A stretch of 64,000 bases of DNA from Cymodocea nodosa (taxonomy: Eukaryota > Streptophyta > Magnoliopsida > Alismatales > Cymodoceaceae): the NCBI GenBank assembly GCA_036874045.1, contig CM072343.1:8576001-8640000 (forward strand), given 5' to 3'. Shown in pieces: positions 10,517 through 22,793 of the stretch; position 1 is the first letter of the stretch, and every line of letters begins with the position of its first letter. The translations under genes were made by a program, and so were the position numbers. The notes below the pieces were generated by a model. The model was given only the letters and a program-made list of their open reading frames with translations, ran no database searches and had not been told where the DNA came from.

Positions 10517-13500
10517 CTAATTAAAGCTCGAGTAATCCTCTACTCTTACTTCTTCTATAATTCCAAAGTAACTTTTTGGTATTTTCAAAATAGGTCTAAG
10601 TCTTTGTCCATTTACTTTAAATATATTCTGATTTTTAGGATTTTCAATTTCAATAGCTCCATAGGGATAAATATTTCGAACTATGTAAGGTCCTACCCAT
10701 CTAGATCTTAATTTTCCTAGATGGTTATGAAGTCTAGTCATGTAAAGATATACTTCTTGTCCTATTTCAAAGGTTTTTGGAATAATTTTCCTGTCATGCC
10801 AAAACTTCATTTTCTCTTTTTCTCTTATAGTTTTTGAATAAGCTTCATTCCTAAATTCTTCTAATTCAATCAATTGTATTTTTCTATTCTCAGCAACTTG
10901 ATTTAAATTAGTCTTCAGACTTTTTAATGCCCAATAAGCTTTATGTTCAATTTCAGCTAGTAAATGACAACTTTTTCCATATACTAGCCTAAAAGGTGAC
11001 ATACCTAAGCTTGTCTTATAAGTAGTTCTATAAGCCCAAAGTGCATCTATCAATCTATTAGCTCAATCTGTTCTAGTAGGATTTACTACTTTTTCTAAGA
11101 TTAACTTAATTTGTTTGTTTGCAGTTTCTACTTGTCTACTTGTTTGCAGATGATATGATGTTGCAATTTTGTGGTTTACTCCATATTTCTTCATTAAGAC
11201 TTCAAAACTTCTATTACAGAAATGAGTTCCTCTATCACTAATAGTAGCTTTAGGTATTCCAAATCTAGCAATTATATTAGTTCTTATAAAATGTATTACC
11301 ACTTTGTTGTTATTAGTTTTTGTAGGAATAGCTTCTATCCATTTAGATACATAATTCACCCCCAACAATATATAATTAAATTTATTAGACATAGGAAATG
11401 GACCCATAAAATCTATTCCCCACACATCAAAGATTTCAACCTCAACAATAGGATTAAGAGGCAGCATATTCTTCTTTGATATTCTTCCTATTTGTTGACA
11501 TTTTAAACAACTTAAGTAATATTTATGAGCATCTTTGAAAAGTGTTGGCCAATAAAATCCACATTGTAGAATTTTAGCAGCAGTTTTCCCTGAACCAAAA
11601 TGCCCTCCACATGCTTGGTCATGGTAGAAAGACAATATGCTTTGATATTTAGTTTCTAGAACACACCTTATTAAAACCAGATCAGGACAATTCTTAAATA
11701 AGTATGGGTCTTCCCAATAGTAATATTTTACTCTTGAAAAGAATAATTTCTTATCCTATCTATTCCAATCCTTAGGTGTTAAACCAGTAACTAAGTAATT
11801 AACTATGTCTGCATACCAAGGCATTGTGTTGATGGTCATTAATTGTTCTTCAAGAAAATTATCCTTAATTTCAATATTTGATTTTTCTATTTGTAATCTT
11901 GATAAATGATCTGCTACTACATTCTCACAACCTTTTTTATCTTTAATTTCTAGATCAAATTCTTGTAATAATAATATCCATTAGATCAATCTAGGTTTGG
12001 TCTCTTTCTTTGTTATTAGGTGTTTTAAAGCTGAATGATCCATGTATACTATCACTTTAGCTCTAATTAGATATGATCTAAACTTTTCTAAGGCAAACAC
12101 AACAGCTAACAGCTCTTTTTCAGTAGTTGTATAATTAACTTAAGCATCATTTAAGGTTTTGCTTGCATAATGAATCACTCTAGGAGATTTTTCTATCTTT
12201 TATCCCAGCATTGCTCCTACAGCAAAATCAGATGCATCACACATTAATTCAAATGGATGGCTCCAATCAGGTGCTTGAATTATATGAGTTGAAATTAAGC
12301 TAGTTTTAAGCTTGAAAAATGATTCTTTGCAATTTTTATCAAAATTGAATGAGACATCTTTTAATAGATTGGTTAAAGGTCTAGCTATTTTGCTAAAATC
12401 TTTAATAAATCTTCTATAAAATCCAACATGTCCTAGAAATGATCTAATATCTTTTACTGATTTAGGTTCTAGTAGATTAGAAATTACTTCTATTTTAGCT
12501 TTATTTGCTTTCAACCCTTTCTTTGCAACATGTCCCAAGACTATTCCTTGTTTAACCATGAAGTGACATTTTTCCCAATTTAGAACCAAACTTTTTTTAC
12601 ACAGTGTTTTAATACTTGGTCTAAATTGTTTAAACACACTTCATATGAAGTTCCATAAATAGTAAAATCATCAATAAATATTTCTAAAAAATCTTCAGTC
12701 ATTCTAGTGAATATGCCCTGCTTACACCTTTGAAAGGTGGCTAGTGCATTGCATAATCCGAATGTCATTCTCTTAAAAGCATAAGTTCCATTAGGACAGG
12801 TAAAAGTTGTTTTCTCTTGATCCTCTAATGCTACTAGGACTTGGTTATATCCTGAATACCCGTATAGGAAACAAAAATATTCTTGCCCTACTAATTTTTC
12901 TAGCATTTGATCTATGAAAGGTAAGGGAAAATGATCTTTCCTAGTCATTGCATTCAACTTTCTATAGTCTATACACACTCTCCAGCCTGATTGAATTCTA
13001 GTTGGTATCAAGTCTTGACTTTCATTCCTAATAACTATTAATTCTGATTTGTTGGGAACTACATGGATTGGGCTAACCCATGAGGTATCAGATATCGGAT
13101 AAATTATGTCATTATCTAACCATTTCACTATTTCCTTCCTGACTACTACTTTAAGGTTTGGATTTAATCTCCTCTTAGGAATTCTAATAGGTTTAACATT
13201 CTCTTCTAAATATATGTGGTGATAGCATAAAGTTGCACTTAACCCTTTTATATCAGTCATAGTTCATCTTATTGCTTCTTTATAAGTTTTGACTACATCT
13301 TTTAATTTAGCAATTTGATCCTCTTTTAAATCTAAAGCAATAATGATTGGACATGTTTGTTTTTCTTCCAGAAATATATAGGTTAATTCAGGAGGTAAAT
13401 GTTTTAATTCTAATTGTTGCCCATAAGAAGCTAGAGCTCCTAATTGAACATCATCATTTTCTAAATTAATTTCTTTCTAATCTCCTATATTTATGCTTTC

Positions 13501-14625
13501 ACTTTCCTCTAAAGTTTTAGAATTGAGTTGCCTATTTAATTCTTCTTGAATCACATCATCTAGCATATCTCCTTCATACTCTAAAAAGTTTATGGTATGT
13601 AAGGACATTTCTAACTCCTCAAACTTTTCTGATTTGAAAATGTTTAGTTGAGTATCCTCATTACTATATGCTAACTTCATTACTCCAGTTTTACAATTAA
13701 TAACAGCCCCTGATGTTGCTAAAAATGGTCTTTCCAAAATTAAAGATGTATCACTATTTTTATGCTTAATTTGTTGGGAATCCAAAATTACAATATCAAT
13801 AGGATATATGAAGTTTTTGATTTTAATTAAGACATCCTCTATTTTTCCTCTAGGGTATCTTATACTTCTATCAGCTAATTGAATAACAGTCCTAGTAGGG
13901 ATTAAACCTTCTAATCCTAAGGATGCAAATATATCACTTGGCATAACATTTATACTTGCACCTAGGTCTATTAAGGTTCTTTCTAGAATGATATTTCCTA
14001 TGACGCTTGATATAACAGGGATTCCAGGATCAGATAACTTTTTAGGAATTTATGGTAGAAATAGGGAACTACTTTGCTCAGTTAAAAAGACTTTCCTTGA
14101 AACTTTTTTCTCTCTTTTCTTAGTACATCAATCCTTAAGAAATTTAGCACAAGGTGGCATTTTTTGTAATAAATTTAACAAAGAAATGTTAACTTGTACT
14201 TTTTCAAAAATTTCTCTAATTTTTTCTTGTTTTTCAGGAAATGTTTGTTGTAATCTTTCAGGATAGGGTGCTAATAATTGTGATTTAAAAGATTCTTTTT
14301 CTTTCATTTGCTTTGTTTGATCATTTTTAGTCTCATTTGCAGATTTAGATTTTTCTTCATTGATTTCTATATTTTCAGATATTAAATTTTCATTATCATT
14401 TTGATTTTTGTTCTTATCCACCTTCATATTATTTTCATTATGAATTCTTGATAGTATATCAGTTCCAGATCTTAATGTTATACATACATCTTCCAGATTT
14501 TCGTTACTTTCTTGATGTTCTTGTATATCATTTTTGTGATTATAATCTTCAGTTGTTTTTAGTTTTAAATTATACTCTTTAAATTCTATTGCATTGGTAT
14601 TTTCTTTTGTTTGTATGTCTTGCAA
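10517..14625 (-). pseudogene. pol: Athila-1 pol: protease, RT, RNase H, integrase
   Basis: Domains in order on the minus strand: a pre-protease region with PYPERL and CAKFLKD (14280-14128), an aspartic protease with DLGASINVMP (about 13970-13940), and an RT with VCIDYRKLN (about 12990) and FIDDFTIYG (about 12660). RNase H follows ([24 protein letters not shown]), then the integrase zinc region [13 protein letters not shown]...CLKCQQ and the core [25 protein letters not shown] (D, D, E). The RWVGPYIV C-terminal motif and a stop at 10517 complete it. There are several stops. A frameshift near 12600 lies between RT and RNase H. The RT block A motif reads FLYGYSGYN, where the sister copy has FLDGYSGYN, so a catalytic Asp is lost. 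The element is dead. Athila lineage is assigned from the DLGAS and CAKFLKD motifs. Confidence 0.93.
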
Positions 14626-14835
14626 ATTATACAGATCTATAACATTATAATTTTCATTTGTGTTGTCCTATTGCATAACTTATAATTTCATTGTATATTC
14701 GTCCAATGCTTTTAGTTTTCTTTCGAGGTCATCTAATCTCATTGCATTCAATTTTTGATCAATTTTCATTATGATTTTTTCAGTTTCATAAATGATATCA
14801 CTTTTAGGTTTTGAATAGGCTTTCTTATAGTTTAA

Positions 14836-15186
14836 TTAGTTGACTTCTTGTTGCTGACACATAAATTGTTCTAGTTTGTCCATATTTTGCTCTAAGTTAC
14901 GCTCCAGTCTATCATACCTATCCCAAACTTCCTTGTCTCTCAACATATTACACATTCTAAGCTGACCATTAGTTGGGTAAACCATAGGATTCTCATACTC
15001 AGATCTATTATAGTGAAGATAATTCATTTGTTGTTCATGTGATCTAACCATCTGCAATCGTTTCAGTTTCAAACAATCAGAAATGTCGTGACCTTCCAAA
15101 TTACAGAATTCACATATGCTAACTACATGTTTTAGAAATCTTTGAGCATAAGCATATGCCATATTCTCAATTATAGAAGAAAGCAC
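14836..15186 (-). pseudogene. gag: Athila-1 gag fragment with CCHC zinc knuckle
   Basis: 116 residues are open. IIENMAY is the usual link after the capsid domain in Athila gag, followed by a CX2CX4HX4C knuckle (residues 25-38, CEFCNLEGH...C) that would bind element RNA. The reading frame continues towards pol after a stop at 14836. Only about 65 nt separate the ATG from the primer binding site, so the capsid domain that should precede the knuckle is absent. Either it was deleted here or it is encoded elsewhere. Athila-2 has a capsid-type gag ORF without a knuckle downstream of its accessory ORF. Confidence 0.75.
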
Positions 15187-15244
15187 ACAACACTCCTCTT
15201 GCTATTAAAATAAAATAGTACTTACAGTTGCTTAGCTTCTCAAT

Positions 15245-15269
15245 TCCTTGGCAACGGTGCTAGAAAACT
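15245..15269 (-). promoter_or_regulatory. Primer binding site of Athila-1
   Basis: On the minus strand, directly after the LTR end, the sequence reads TAGCACCGTTGCCAAGG. This is close to the TGGCGCCGTTGCC class used by Athila elements with tRNA-Asp. A second, nearly identical copy (TAGCGCCGTTGCCAGGG) lies inside the LTR end at about 15312-15331, as if a short tandem duplication had carried the site along. Confidence 0.7.
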
Positions 15270-16484
15270 TGTTTGGGTTTTTAGGCGACACTAGAGAACT
15301 TGTTTAGTTCCCTGGCAACGGCGCTAGAAAACTTATATTTGTTAACTTCTATTTTTAACTTGTTTAATTTGTCTTTATGCTTATATCAATAATTTCTTTG
15401 AGAAGTAAACAAACAACCTTTCACACAAATTAGATATTAATTCCAATTTGTATTTTAACTGTAAGTGCACAGTGTATATTGTATTTGTGTGTAAGTACAA
15501 GTCGATCCCATAGAGAATTGAGTAAGAATCGTATACTGTTCCATTTTTTATATTAGACTTAATGTGTTCAGTAATCACTCCGTTGAGTTACACTTAACAC
15601 AACGGACTAAGTTCGTGGAGTTATGACTAACTCAACGGACTAACCTCGTGGACTTAAGTTAACTCCACGAGCCCATCTTTCTAGTTTAATACTACTATTT
15701 ATAGAGGAATTCGACCAACCATTGGGTGGTTCCACAGATTGTAAATAACATCAATTAAGCTCTTTATGCTAGTTAATATTAGATTTATCATTAAGCCATA
15801 CTAACATTCAAATATTTCAAACAGTAACCATTAAAATCTTTAAGTATCTGGAACGAATCAATCTTAGTAAACTTTAAAACTATTTTCTTTTTTCTGAATC
15901 AAACAAACATAAAATATTCACAATACTGACAATGATAACTTTAATCACGATAAAAAACAAACAATACAACACTTAAATACTAAATATAAACATAGATAAG
16001 TTGTTGTTTTTGGTATTTTTGTTTTGAGATGTTCATGAAAATGGGCGAAAGGTGAAATGTAAAAATCTCTATCGATAGTAAATACTTCCATCACTACATG
16101 CGACGCGATTACACCACTAAAAAATTAATCACTTACAATCCTACCTCCTCTCCCTATATAATCGCGAGTCTAGAATTGCAAGATGATCTCTTCTTTAGCA
16201 TATTGGCATCAACCCGAAACCAAGGCTAGAAGCTTTATGATCTCCTAAGATATGAGTCGGTGCTTGGTGAAAATGGCTTCCCTTCCCACGACGTGATCAC
16301 TCCTCATAGTGGTTGTCAGGCACCGTGCTTGGCTTGGTATCGACCCGACATCAGGAAAGTATCCTCACAAACCTCCGATGGTTGGTGATTATGGTAATGT
16401 TGGTGATGTTGGTGATGGTGTGGATGCTTCAGTGAACTTTCGACGCTACCTGCAGTTAGCACGGTCCTCCACCTTTACACACAC
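15270..16484 (-). repeat. Athila-1 5' LTR, inner part
   Basis: This is the inner 1215 bp of a minus-strand LTR interrupted at 16484 by copia B. It matches the solo LTR at 35530-37527 and the Athila-2 3' LTR. It includes the R/U5 landmark with GTAAGTGCACAGTGT and GTCGATCCCATAG (about 15460-15515), a type II hairpin array at about 15580-15675 and a TATA-like box near 15700 on the minus strand. CACAC at 16480-16484 is repeated at 47940-47944 on the far side of copia B. Outer and inner parts add to 2068 bp. Confidence 0.85.
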
Positions 16485-17699
16485 GGTTAGGAATTTTGTT
16501 TTGATGATATATGCTTTATTAAAGTTTTTAAATAAGTCTAAATAATATTCTCTAAGTATATTTCTCTAAGTATAATAGTTAACAGATTATCGGAAAGTTT
16601 CATTTTTATGTTGGATAAGTTAAGTTTTTCGAAGAGTTAGATTTTCGATAGTTAAACTTTCGGATAATTAACGTTTCATTTTTGTCGAATAGTTTATGTT
16701 AAAAACTTGCATAGTTAAGTTATCTACACATGTGTTTTTAATGTTTTAAGTTGTCACGTGTTTTCCATGTGCGTTCGGTAATAAAAATCGAATAGTTAGA
16801 TAATTGTTCGAGTTTTTATACGCATGTATAGATAAGTCTTCGAGTTTTATAAAATGACTAATAAACACATAAATTTGCTATATTTAGTCACGTGTTTTGC
16901 AGGTGTAAAAACTCGAAGAGTTACAGATAAGTATTCGAGTTTTTATAGGACTTAAAGGATAAGTGTTCGACTAAATCGAAGACTTGGAAGATATTCTACA
17001 AGACTTTAGGAAGATAAAGTCTCGGTGAATCTACGAGTGGAGATCGTGGAAATTCAAAATGATAGTGGAGAAAGTGGAAACTCAAAAAGATAGTAATTTG
17101 GATTAAAGAAAAAATTAGTACGTGGATTATGGATTGTGGATTAAGTGGATGAACATGCTGAACATGAAAACACAGTTCGATTACTAATAGAGAGTACGAG
17201 CTATATTACAACAAGATGATCCCAATCTTAAAAACCAAGTCTGAATATTCAATCTGGATCTCTAACTGAAAAGTTAAGTTTGAATATTCATATTCTGAAA
17301 AATTCTCCAACATCAAAAGAGGTTTGAAATTCCAAGCTATTTCAGAAAAGGAGCTGCAAATGCAAGAAGTTTGGAAATTCTATAATTGGAGAAGAAGAGA
17401 TACAGAAGTTGAGCAAAGAGAAGAAAAGAAGCTGTGTGCATAAAGATCAGGTTTTATACAATTCAAAATTAGTTTTGAATAAGAGCTTTGTTTTTCTATT
17501 TGAATAGTATATCGAACATTACTATATCAAAACTTTCAAGAAGGGAATTGAGCTGAAAAGATATTGTAAATTCTGTCTTTAAAGATTATAAAGAATAGAA
17601 TTTCGTTTACGAGTGTTTTGTGCTCTTGTTTTATTCGCTGATATTTTAATTACTAAAAACACAATTCACCCCCCCTCTTGTGATACAGACGATCCTACA
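16485..17699 (+). repeat. 5' LTR of copia B
   Basis: 1215 bp. It starts GGTTAGGAATTTTG (TGTTAGG in the 3' LTR) and ends GATCCTACA. U3 at 16555-16990 holds diverged hairpins with TTCGAA and CGAGTTTT motifs and several CACGTG cores (about 16752 and 16898). It differs from the 3' LTR by point changes, by a short internal duplication near 16545-16570, and by lacking the 315-bp tandem duplication of the 3' copy. Confidence 0.9.
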
Positions 17700-17713
17700 A
17701 CTAGTATCAGAGC
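17700..17713 (+). promoter_or_regulatory. Primer binding site of copia B
   Basis: Immediately after the LTR, TAGTATCAGAGC (17702-17713) differs by one base from TGGTATCAGAGC. That sequence is complementary to the 3' end of initiator tRNA-Met and is the standard copia primer site. Confidence 0.88.
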
Positions 17714-17794
17714 ATCTTATCTTAATTGAGAGCTTTTATTTCTCTATTTAGGAATTAGTTTTTCCTATCTTTTTCTCAAGATCATCTGTTTAAA

Positions 17795-17874
17795 ATGGAT
17801 AATACTGAAATCTTAGTTATGACTGAGGGACAGACCACTAATCATCCTCCTATGTTCGAAGGTAGCAATTATGG
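17795..17874 (+). pseudogene. gag: Copia B gag, N-terminal start before Athila-2 insertion
   Basis: ATG 17795 opens MDNTEILVMTEGQ, then PPMFEGSNYG, the usual copia gag N-terminus (P-x-F-x-G-x-N-Y). The frame is cut at codon 27 by Athila-2. It resumes at 32474 with YWKYRM exactly in frame once one copy of the TATGG duplication is removed. This shows the gag frame was intact here when Athila-2 inserted. Confidence 0.88.
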
Positions 17875-18683
17875 TGTTTAGAATGAAAAAGTGCATATTA
17901 TTAACGGTTAAATGATGGTTAATTGCATAATATTTAGCTTATCATATAAGAATTAAGTCATTATGTTATAATTGCATTGTTATATGCTTTAATAGAAGAA
18001 TCCGCTTAATTTGGGGGAATTAATGTTAAGTTAGTACATTTATGAACTGTCGGTAAGTTGCAAGCTGTGAAATTTTTAAGTATCTGAATTTTCTGATATT
18101 TCAGATAGTTATGTTTAACATACCGAACATATTCGGACATTTATGTTTAACAGACCGAACATGTATCAGATAGTTATGTTTAAATTGCCGAACAGTTATG
18201 TTTTGAAAGAATATTTTATTATTTCCTGAAGTACACGTGTCGAAACCCATAATGAATGAATTAAGTGAACTTTCTGTGAGTTATCTATAACTATCCGAAA
18301 TTGCAGCTAGGCATCAGATAGTTATCCCTGTAACTCTCCGAAATCTCTTTTTATTTATAAAATAGTTGAGGACATGTGTCATGTTCTAGGAAATTGACTT
18401 AAGTGGATTTTCGGTGAGTTAGCTGTAACTATCCAAAATGCATCTGAGCATCGGATAGTTATACTTGTAACTCTCCGAAATGTTATTTTATGATTAAACT
18501 ACTGCTGACACGTGTTGAGATCTGGTAGATTTACTTAAGTTATATATCTGTGAGTTAAGTTTATAAGTATCCAAAATGCATCTGAGCATTGGATAGTTAA
18601 GTTTATAAGTATCCGAAATGCACCTAAGCATCGGATAGTTAAATTTATACACGTGTTTTATAGTTAAATCAACGAAGAAAGTC
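17875..18683 (+). repeat. Truncated 5' LTR of Athila-2
   Basis: Starts TGTTTAGAATG. It matches the start of the 3' LTR (29824 on) through U3, including the type I hairpins (for example about 18450-18482, CATCGGATAGTTA ... TAACTCTCCGAAATG). After GAAGAAAGTC the LTR sequence (continued at 31099 in the 3' copy) stops and protease sequence begins. This is a deletion junction inside the element. Confidence 0.88.
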
Positions 18684-21600
18684 ATGCACCATAGGAAATA
18701 CCATTCTAGAAAGAACATTAATAGACTTAGGTGCAAGTATAAATGTTATGCCAAGTGATATATTTGCATCCTTAGGATTAGAAGGCTTAACTCCTACTAG
18801 TACGGTCATTCAATTAGCTGATAGAAGTATAAGATACCCTAGAGGAAAAATAGAGGATGTCTTAATTAAAATCAAAAATTTTATATATCCTATTGATATT
18901 GTAATTTTGGATTCCCAACAAATTAAGCATAAAAATAGTGATACATCTTTAATTTTGGGATGACCATTTTTAGCAACATCAGGGGCTGTTATAAATTGTA
19001 ATACTAGAGTAATGAAGTTAGCATATGATAATGAGGATACTCAATTAAATATTTTCAAACCAGAAAGGTTTGAGGAGTTAGAAATGTCCTTACATACCAT
19101 AGACTTTTTAGAGGATGAAGGAGATATGTTAGATGATGTGATTCAAGAAGAATTAAATAGGCAAAACAATTCTGAAACTTTAGAAGAAAGTGAAAGCATA
19201 AATATAGAAGGAGATCAGGAAGAAATTAATTTAAAAAATGATGATGCTCAATTAGGAGCTCTAGCTTCTGATGGGCAACATTTAGAATTAAAACCTTTAC
19301 CTCCTGAATTAACCTATATATTTCTAGAAGATAAACGAACCTGTCCAATCATTATTGCTTCAAATTTAAAAGAGGATCAAATAGCTAAATTAAAAGATGT
19401 AAAAAGTTATAAAGAAGCAATAGGATGGACTATGACTGATATAAAAGGATTAAGTTCAACTTTATGCTGTCACCACATATATTTAGAAGAGAATGCTAAA
19501 CCTGTTAGAATTCCTGAGAGGAGATTAAATCCAAACCTTAAAGAAGTAGTTAGGAAGGAAATAGTTAAATGGTTAGATAATGATATAATTTATCCGATTT
19601 CTGATAGCTCGTGGGTTAGTCCAATCCATGTAGTTCCCAAGAAATCAGGATTAACAGTTATTAGGAATGAAAGTCAAGACTTGATACCTACTAGAATTCA
19701 ATCAGGCTGGAGAGTATGTATAGACTATAGGAAGCTGAATGCTGTGACTAGGAAAGATCATTTTCCCTTACCTTTTATAGATCAAATGTTGGAAAGATTA
19801 GCAGGGCAAGAATATTTTTGTTTCCTAGATGGGTATTCAGGGTATAATCAAATTCCAATAGCATTAGAGGATCAAAAGAAAACAACTTTCACCTGTCCTA
19901 ATGGAAGTTATGCTTTTAAAAGAATGCTATTTGGATTATGCAATGTGCTAGCTACCTTTCAAAGGTGTGTGCAGGGCATATTTACTGGAATGATTGAAGA
20001 TTTTTTAGAAATATTTTTGGATGATTTTACTGTATATGGAAACTCATATGAAGTGTGTTTAAGCAATTTAGACAAAATATTAAAACGCTGTGTGGAAAAA
20101 ATCTGGTTTTAAATTGGGAAAAATGTCACTTCATGGTTAAACAAGGAATAGTCTTAGGGCATGTTGTGTCTAAAAAAGGGTTGGAAGTAGATAAAGCTAA
20201 AATAGAAGTAATTTCTAATCTACCAAAACCTAAATCAGTAAAAGATATTAGATCATTTCTAAGACATGCTGGTTTTTATAGAAGATTTATTAAAGACTTT
20301 AGCAAGATAGCTAGACCTTTAACTAATCTATTAAAAGATGTTTCATTTAACTTTGATAAAAATTGCAAGGAAGCATTTTTCAGACTTAAGATTAGCTTAA
20401 TTTCAACTCCTATAATTCAAGCACTTGATTGGAAGCATCCATTTGAGTTAATGTGCGATGCTTCTGATTTTGCTGTAGGAGCAGTGTTAGGATAGAAGAT
20501 AGAAAAATCTCCTAGAGTGATTCATTATGCAAGCAAAACCTTAAATGATGCTCAAGTTAATTACACAACTACTGAAAAAGAATTATTAGCTGTTGTGTTT
20601 GCTTTAGAAAAGTTTAGATCATATCTAATTGGAGCTAAAGTAATAGTATACATGGATCATTCAACTCTAAAACATCTAATAAAGAAAAAAGAAACTAAAC
20701 CTAGATTGATCTGATGGATATTATTATTACAAGAATTTGATCTAGAAATTAAAGATAAAAAAGGTTGTGAGAATATAGTAGCAGATCATTTATCAAGATT
20801 ACAAATAGAAAAATCAAATATTGAAATTAAGGATAATTTTCTTGATGAACAATTAATGACCATCAACACAATGCCTTGGTATGCAGACATAGTTAATTAC
20901 TTAGTTACTGGTTTAACACTTAAGGATTGGAATAGACAGGATAAGAAATTGTTTTTCTCAAGAGTAAAATATTACTATTAGGAAGACCCATACTTATTTA
21001 AGAAATGTCCTGATCTGGTTTTAAGGAGGTGTGTTCCAGAAACTGAATATCCAAGCATATTGTCTTTCTATCATGACCAAGCTTGTGGAGGGCATTTTGG
21101 TTCAGGGAAAACTACTGCAAAAATTCTGCAATGTAGGTTTTATTGGCCAACACTATTCAAAGATGCTCATAAATATTGCTTAAGTTGTTTAAGATGTCAA
21201 CAAATAGGAAGAATATCAAAGAGGAATATGATGCCTCTTAATCCTATTGTTGAGGTTGAAATCTTTGATGTGTGGGGAATAGATTTTATGGGTCCATTTC
21301 CTATGTCTAATCAATTTAATTACATATTGTTGGGGGTGGATTACGTCTCTAAATGGATAGAAGATATTCCTACAAATACTAATGATAACAAAGTGGTTAT
21401 ACAATTTATAAGAACAAATATATTTGCCAGATTTGGAATACCTAAAGCTATTATCAGTGATAGAGGAACTCATTTCTGTAATAGAAGTTTTGAAGCCTTA
21501 ATGAAGAAATATGGAGTAAACCACAAAATTGCAACATCATATCATCCGCAAACAAGTGGACAAGTAGAAAGTGCAAACAAACAAATTAAATTAATCTTGG

Positions 21601-22176
21601 AAAAAGTAGTAAATCCTACTAGAACAGATTGGGCTAATAGATTGATAGATGCACTTTGGGCTTATAGAACTGCTTATAAAACGAGCTTAGGTATGTCACC
21701 TTTTAGGCTAGTATATGGAAAAAGTTGTCATTTACCTGCTGAAATAGAACATAAAGCTTATTGGGCATTAAAAACTCTGAACACTAATTTAAATCAAGCT
21801 ACTGAAAATAGGAAAATGCAACTAATTGAATTAGAAGAATTTAGAAATGAAGCTTATTCGAATACTATAAGAGAAAAAGAAAAACTTAAATTATGGCATG
21901 ATAGAAAAATTATTCCTAAAAGCTTTGAAATATGACAAGAAGTATATCTTTATATGGCTAGACTCCATTACCATCCAGGAAAATTGAAATCTAGATGGGC
22001 AGGACCTTACATAGTTCGAAATGTTTATCCTTATGGAGCTATTGAAATTGAAAATCCTAAAAATTAGAATATCTTTAAAGTAAATGGACAGACTTAAACC
22101 TATTCTGAAAACACCAAAAAACTCCTTTGGAATTATAGAAGAAGTCAGAGTAGAGGATTACTCGAGCTTTACTTAG
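18684..22176 (+). pseudogene. pol: Athila-2 pol: protease, RT, RNase H, integrase
   Basis: It enters in the protease (TLIDLGASINVMPSD, about 18708-18755). RT has VCIDYRKLN (about 19711), FLDGYSGYN (about 19826) and FLDDFTVYG (about 20014), all catalytic Asp residues kept. RNase H ([14 protein letters not shown]) and integrase ([34 protein letters not shown]) follow, ending at TAG 22174-22176. Breaks: stop at 18961, a frameshift near 20098 between RT and RNase H, stops near 20493, 20712, 20980, 21933 and 22065, and a small deletion near 22090. Protein identity to Athila-1 is very high. In Athila-1, stops or frameshifts also fall near 12600, and a stop at the residue matching 20712. Confidence 0.93.
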
Positions 22177-22793
22177 TGAGAAATTAGTTTTTATGTTTAT
22201 ATATATATATATATATATAAAACATTAAAAATATATATAAAACATAAAAATCATTGCAGTTCAACCGACTAGATCCATCGGTATGACCGAAACATAAACA
22301 AATATGAATATTAATTTTTAGAAAAAATTTTGGTTTTACCGAAACATAGTATCGGTTCAACTGAAAGAAAAATAAAATAAAATAAAATAAAATAAAATAA
22401 AATAATAAATATATATATTTAGGTCTCACCAAAACATAATATTGGTTAGACCGGTAATAAAATAGAAAAACTATTCTCTATAATATTTTTATTATTATAT
22501 TTGGTTGTACGGGGAGTCTGTTGAGTTACGCTTAACTCAACGAGCTTACTCAGTTGAGTCTTGAGTTAGTCAACGAGCTTATTCTGTTGAGTTAACTGTA
22601 ACTCAACAGGGTACTGTAGCTAAGACCGCAGATAAAATAGTAATAGTTGGTTCGGGAAATGAGCCGATTACCCACCTAAACTTAGGGCTTATTTAAACTA
22701 AAACCTAGGGTTTTGGGGGCATTATTCGGTAAATCATTTAGAATCTACAACAGTAGCAATCAGAGCGATTCCGTGCTATTGTGTAACTCCACG
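22177..22793 (+). promoter_or_regulatory. Spacer with two hairpin arrays, TATA and telo-box before Athila-2 accessory ORF
   Basis: Type III motifs (TCGGT, ACCGA) fill 22255-22450, interrupted by a run of AATAA-type repeats (22372-22405). Type II hairpins (GTTGAGTTA and TAACTCAAC arms) lie at 22515-22615. TTATTTAAAC at 22689-22698 is TATA-like, about 100 nt before ATG 22794. TAGGGTTT (22706-22713) is the reverse of the plant telo-box AAACCCTA. The layout is shared with Athila-1 and G. Internal promoter function is an inference. Confidence 0.5.

Noticed and set aside
11222..11479. 85-codon ORFs antisense to the integrase (also at 21216 and 62617)
   Set aside because: They recur only because they mirror the conserved integrase. 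No independent evidence.
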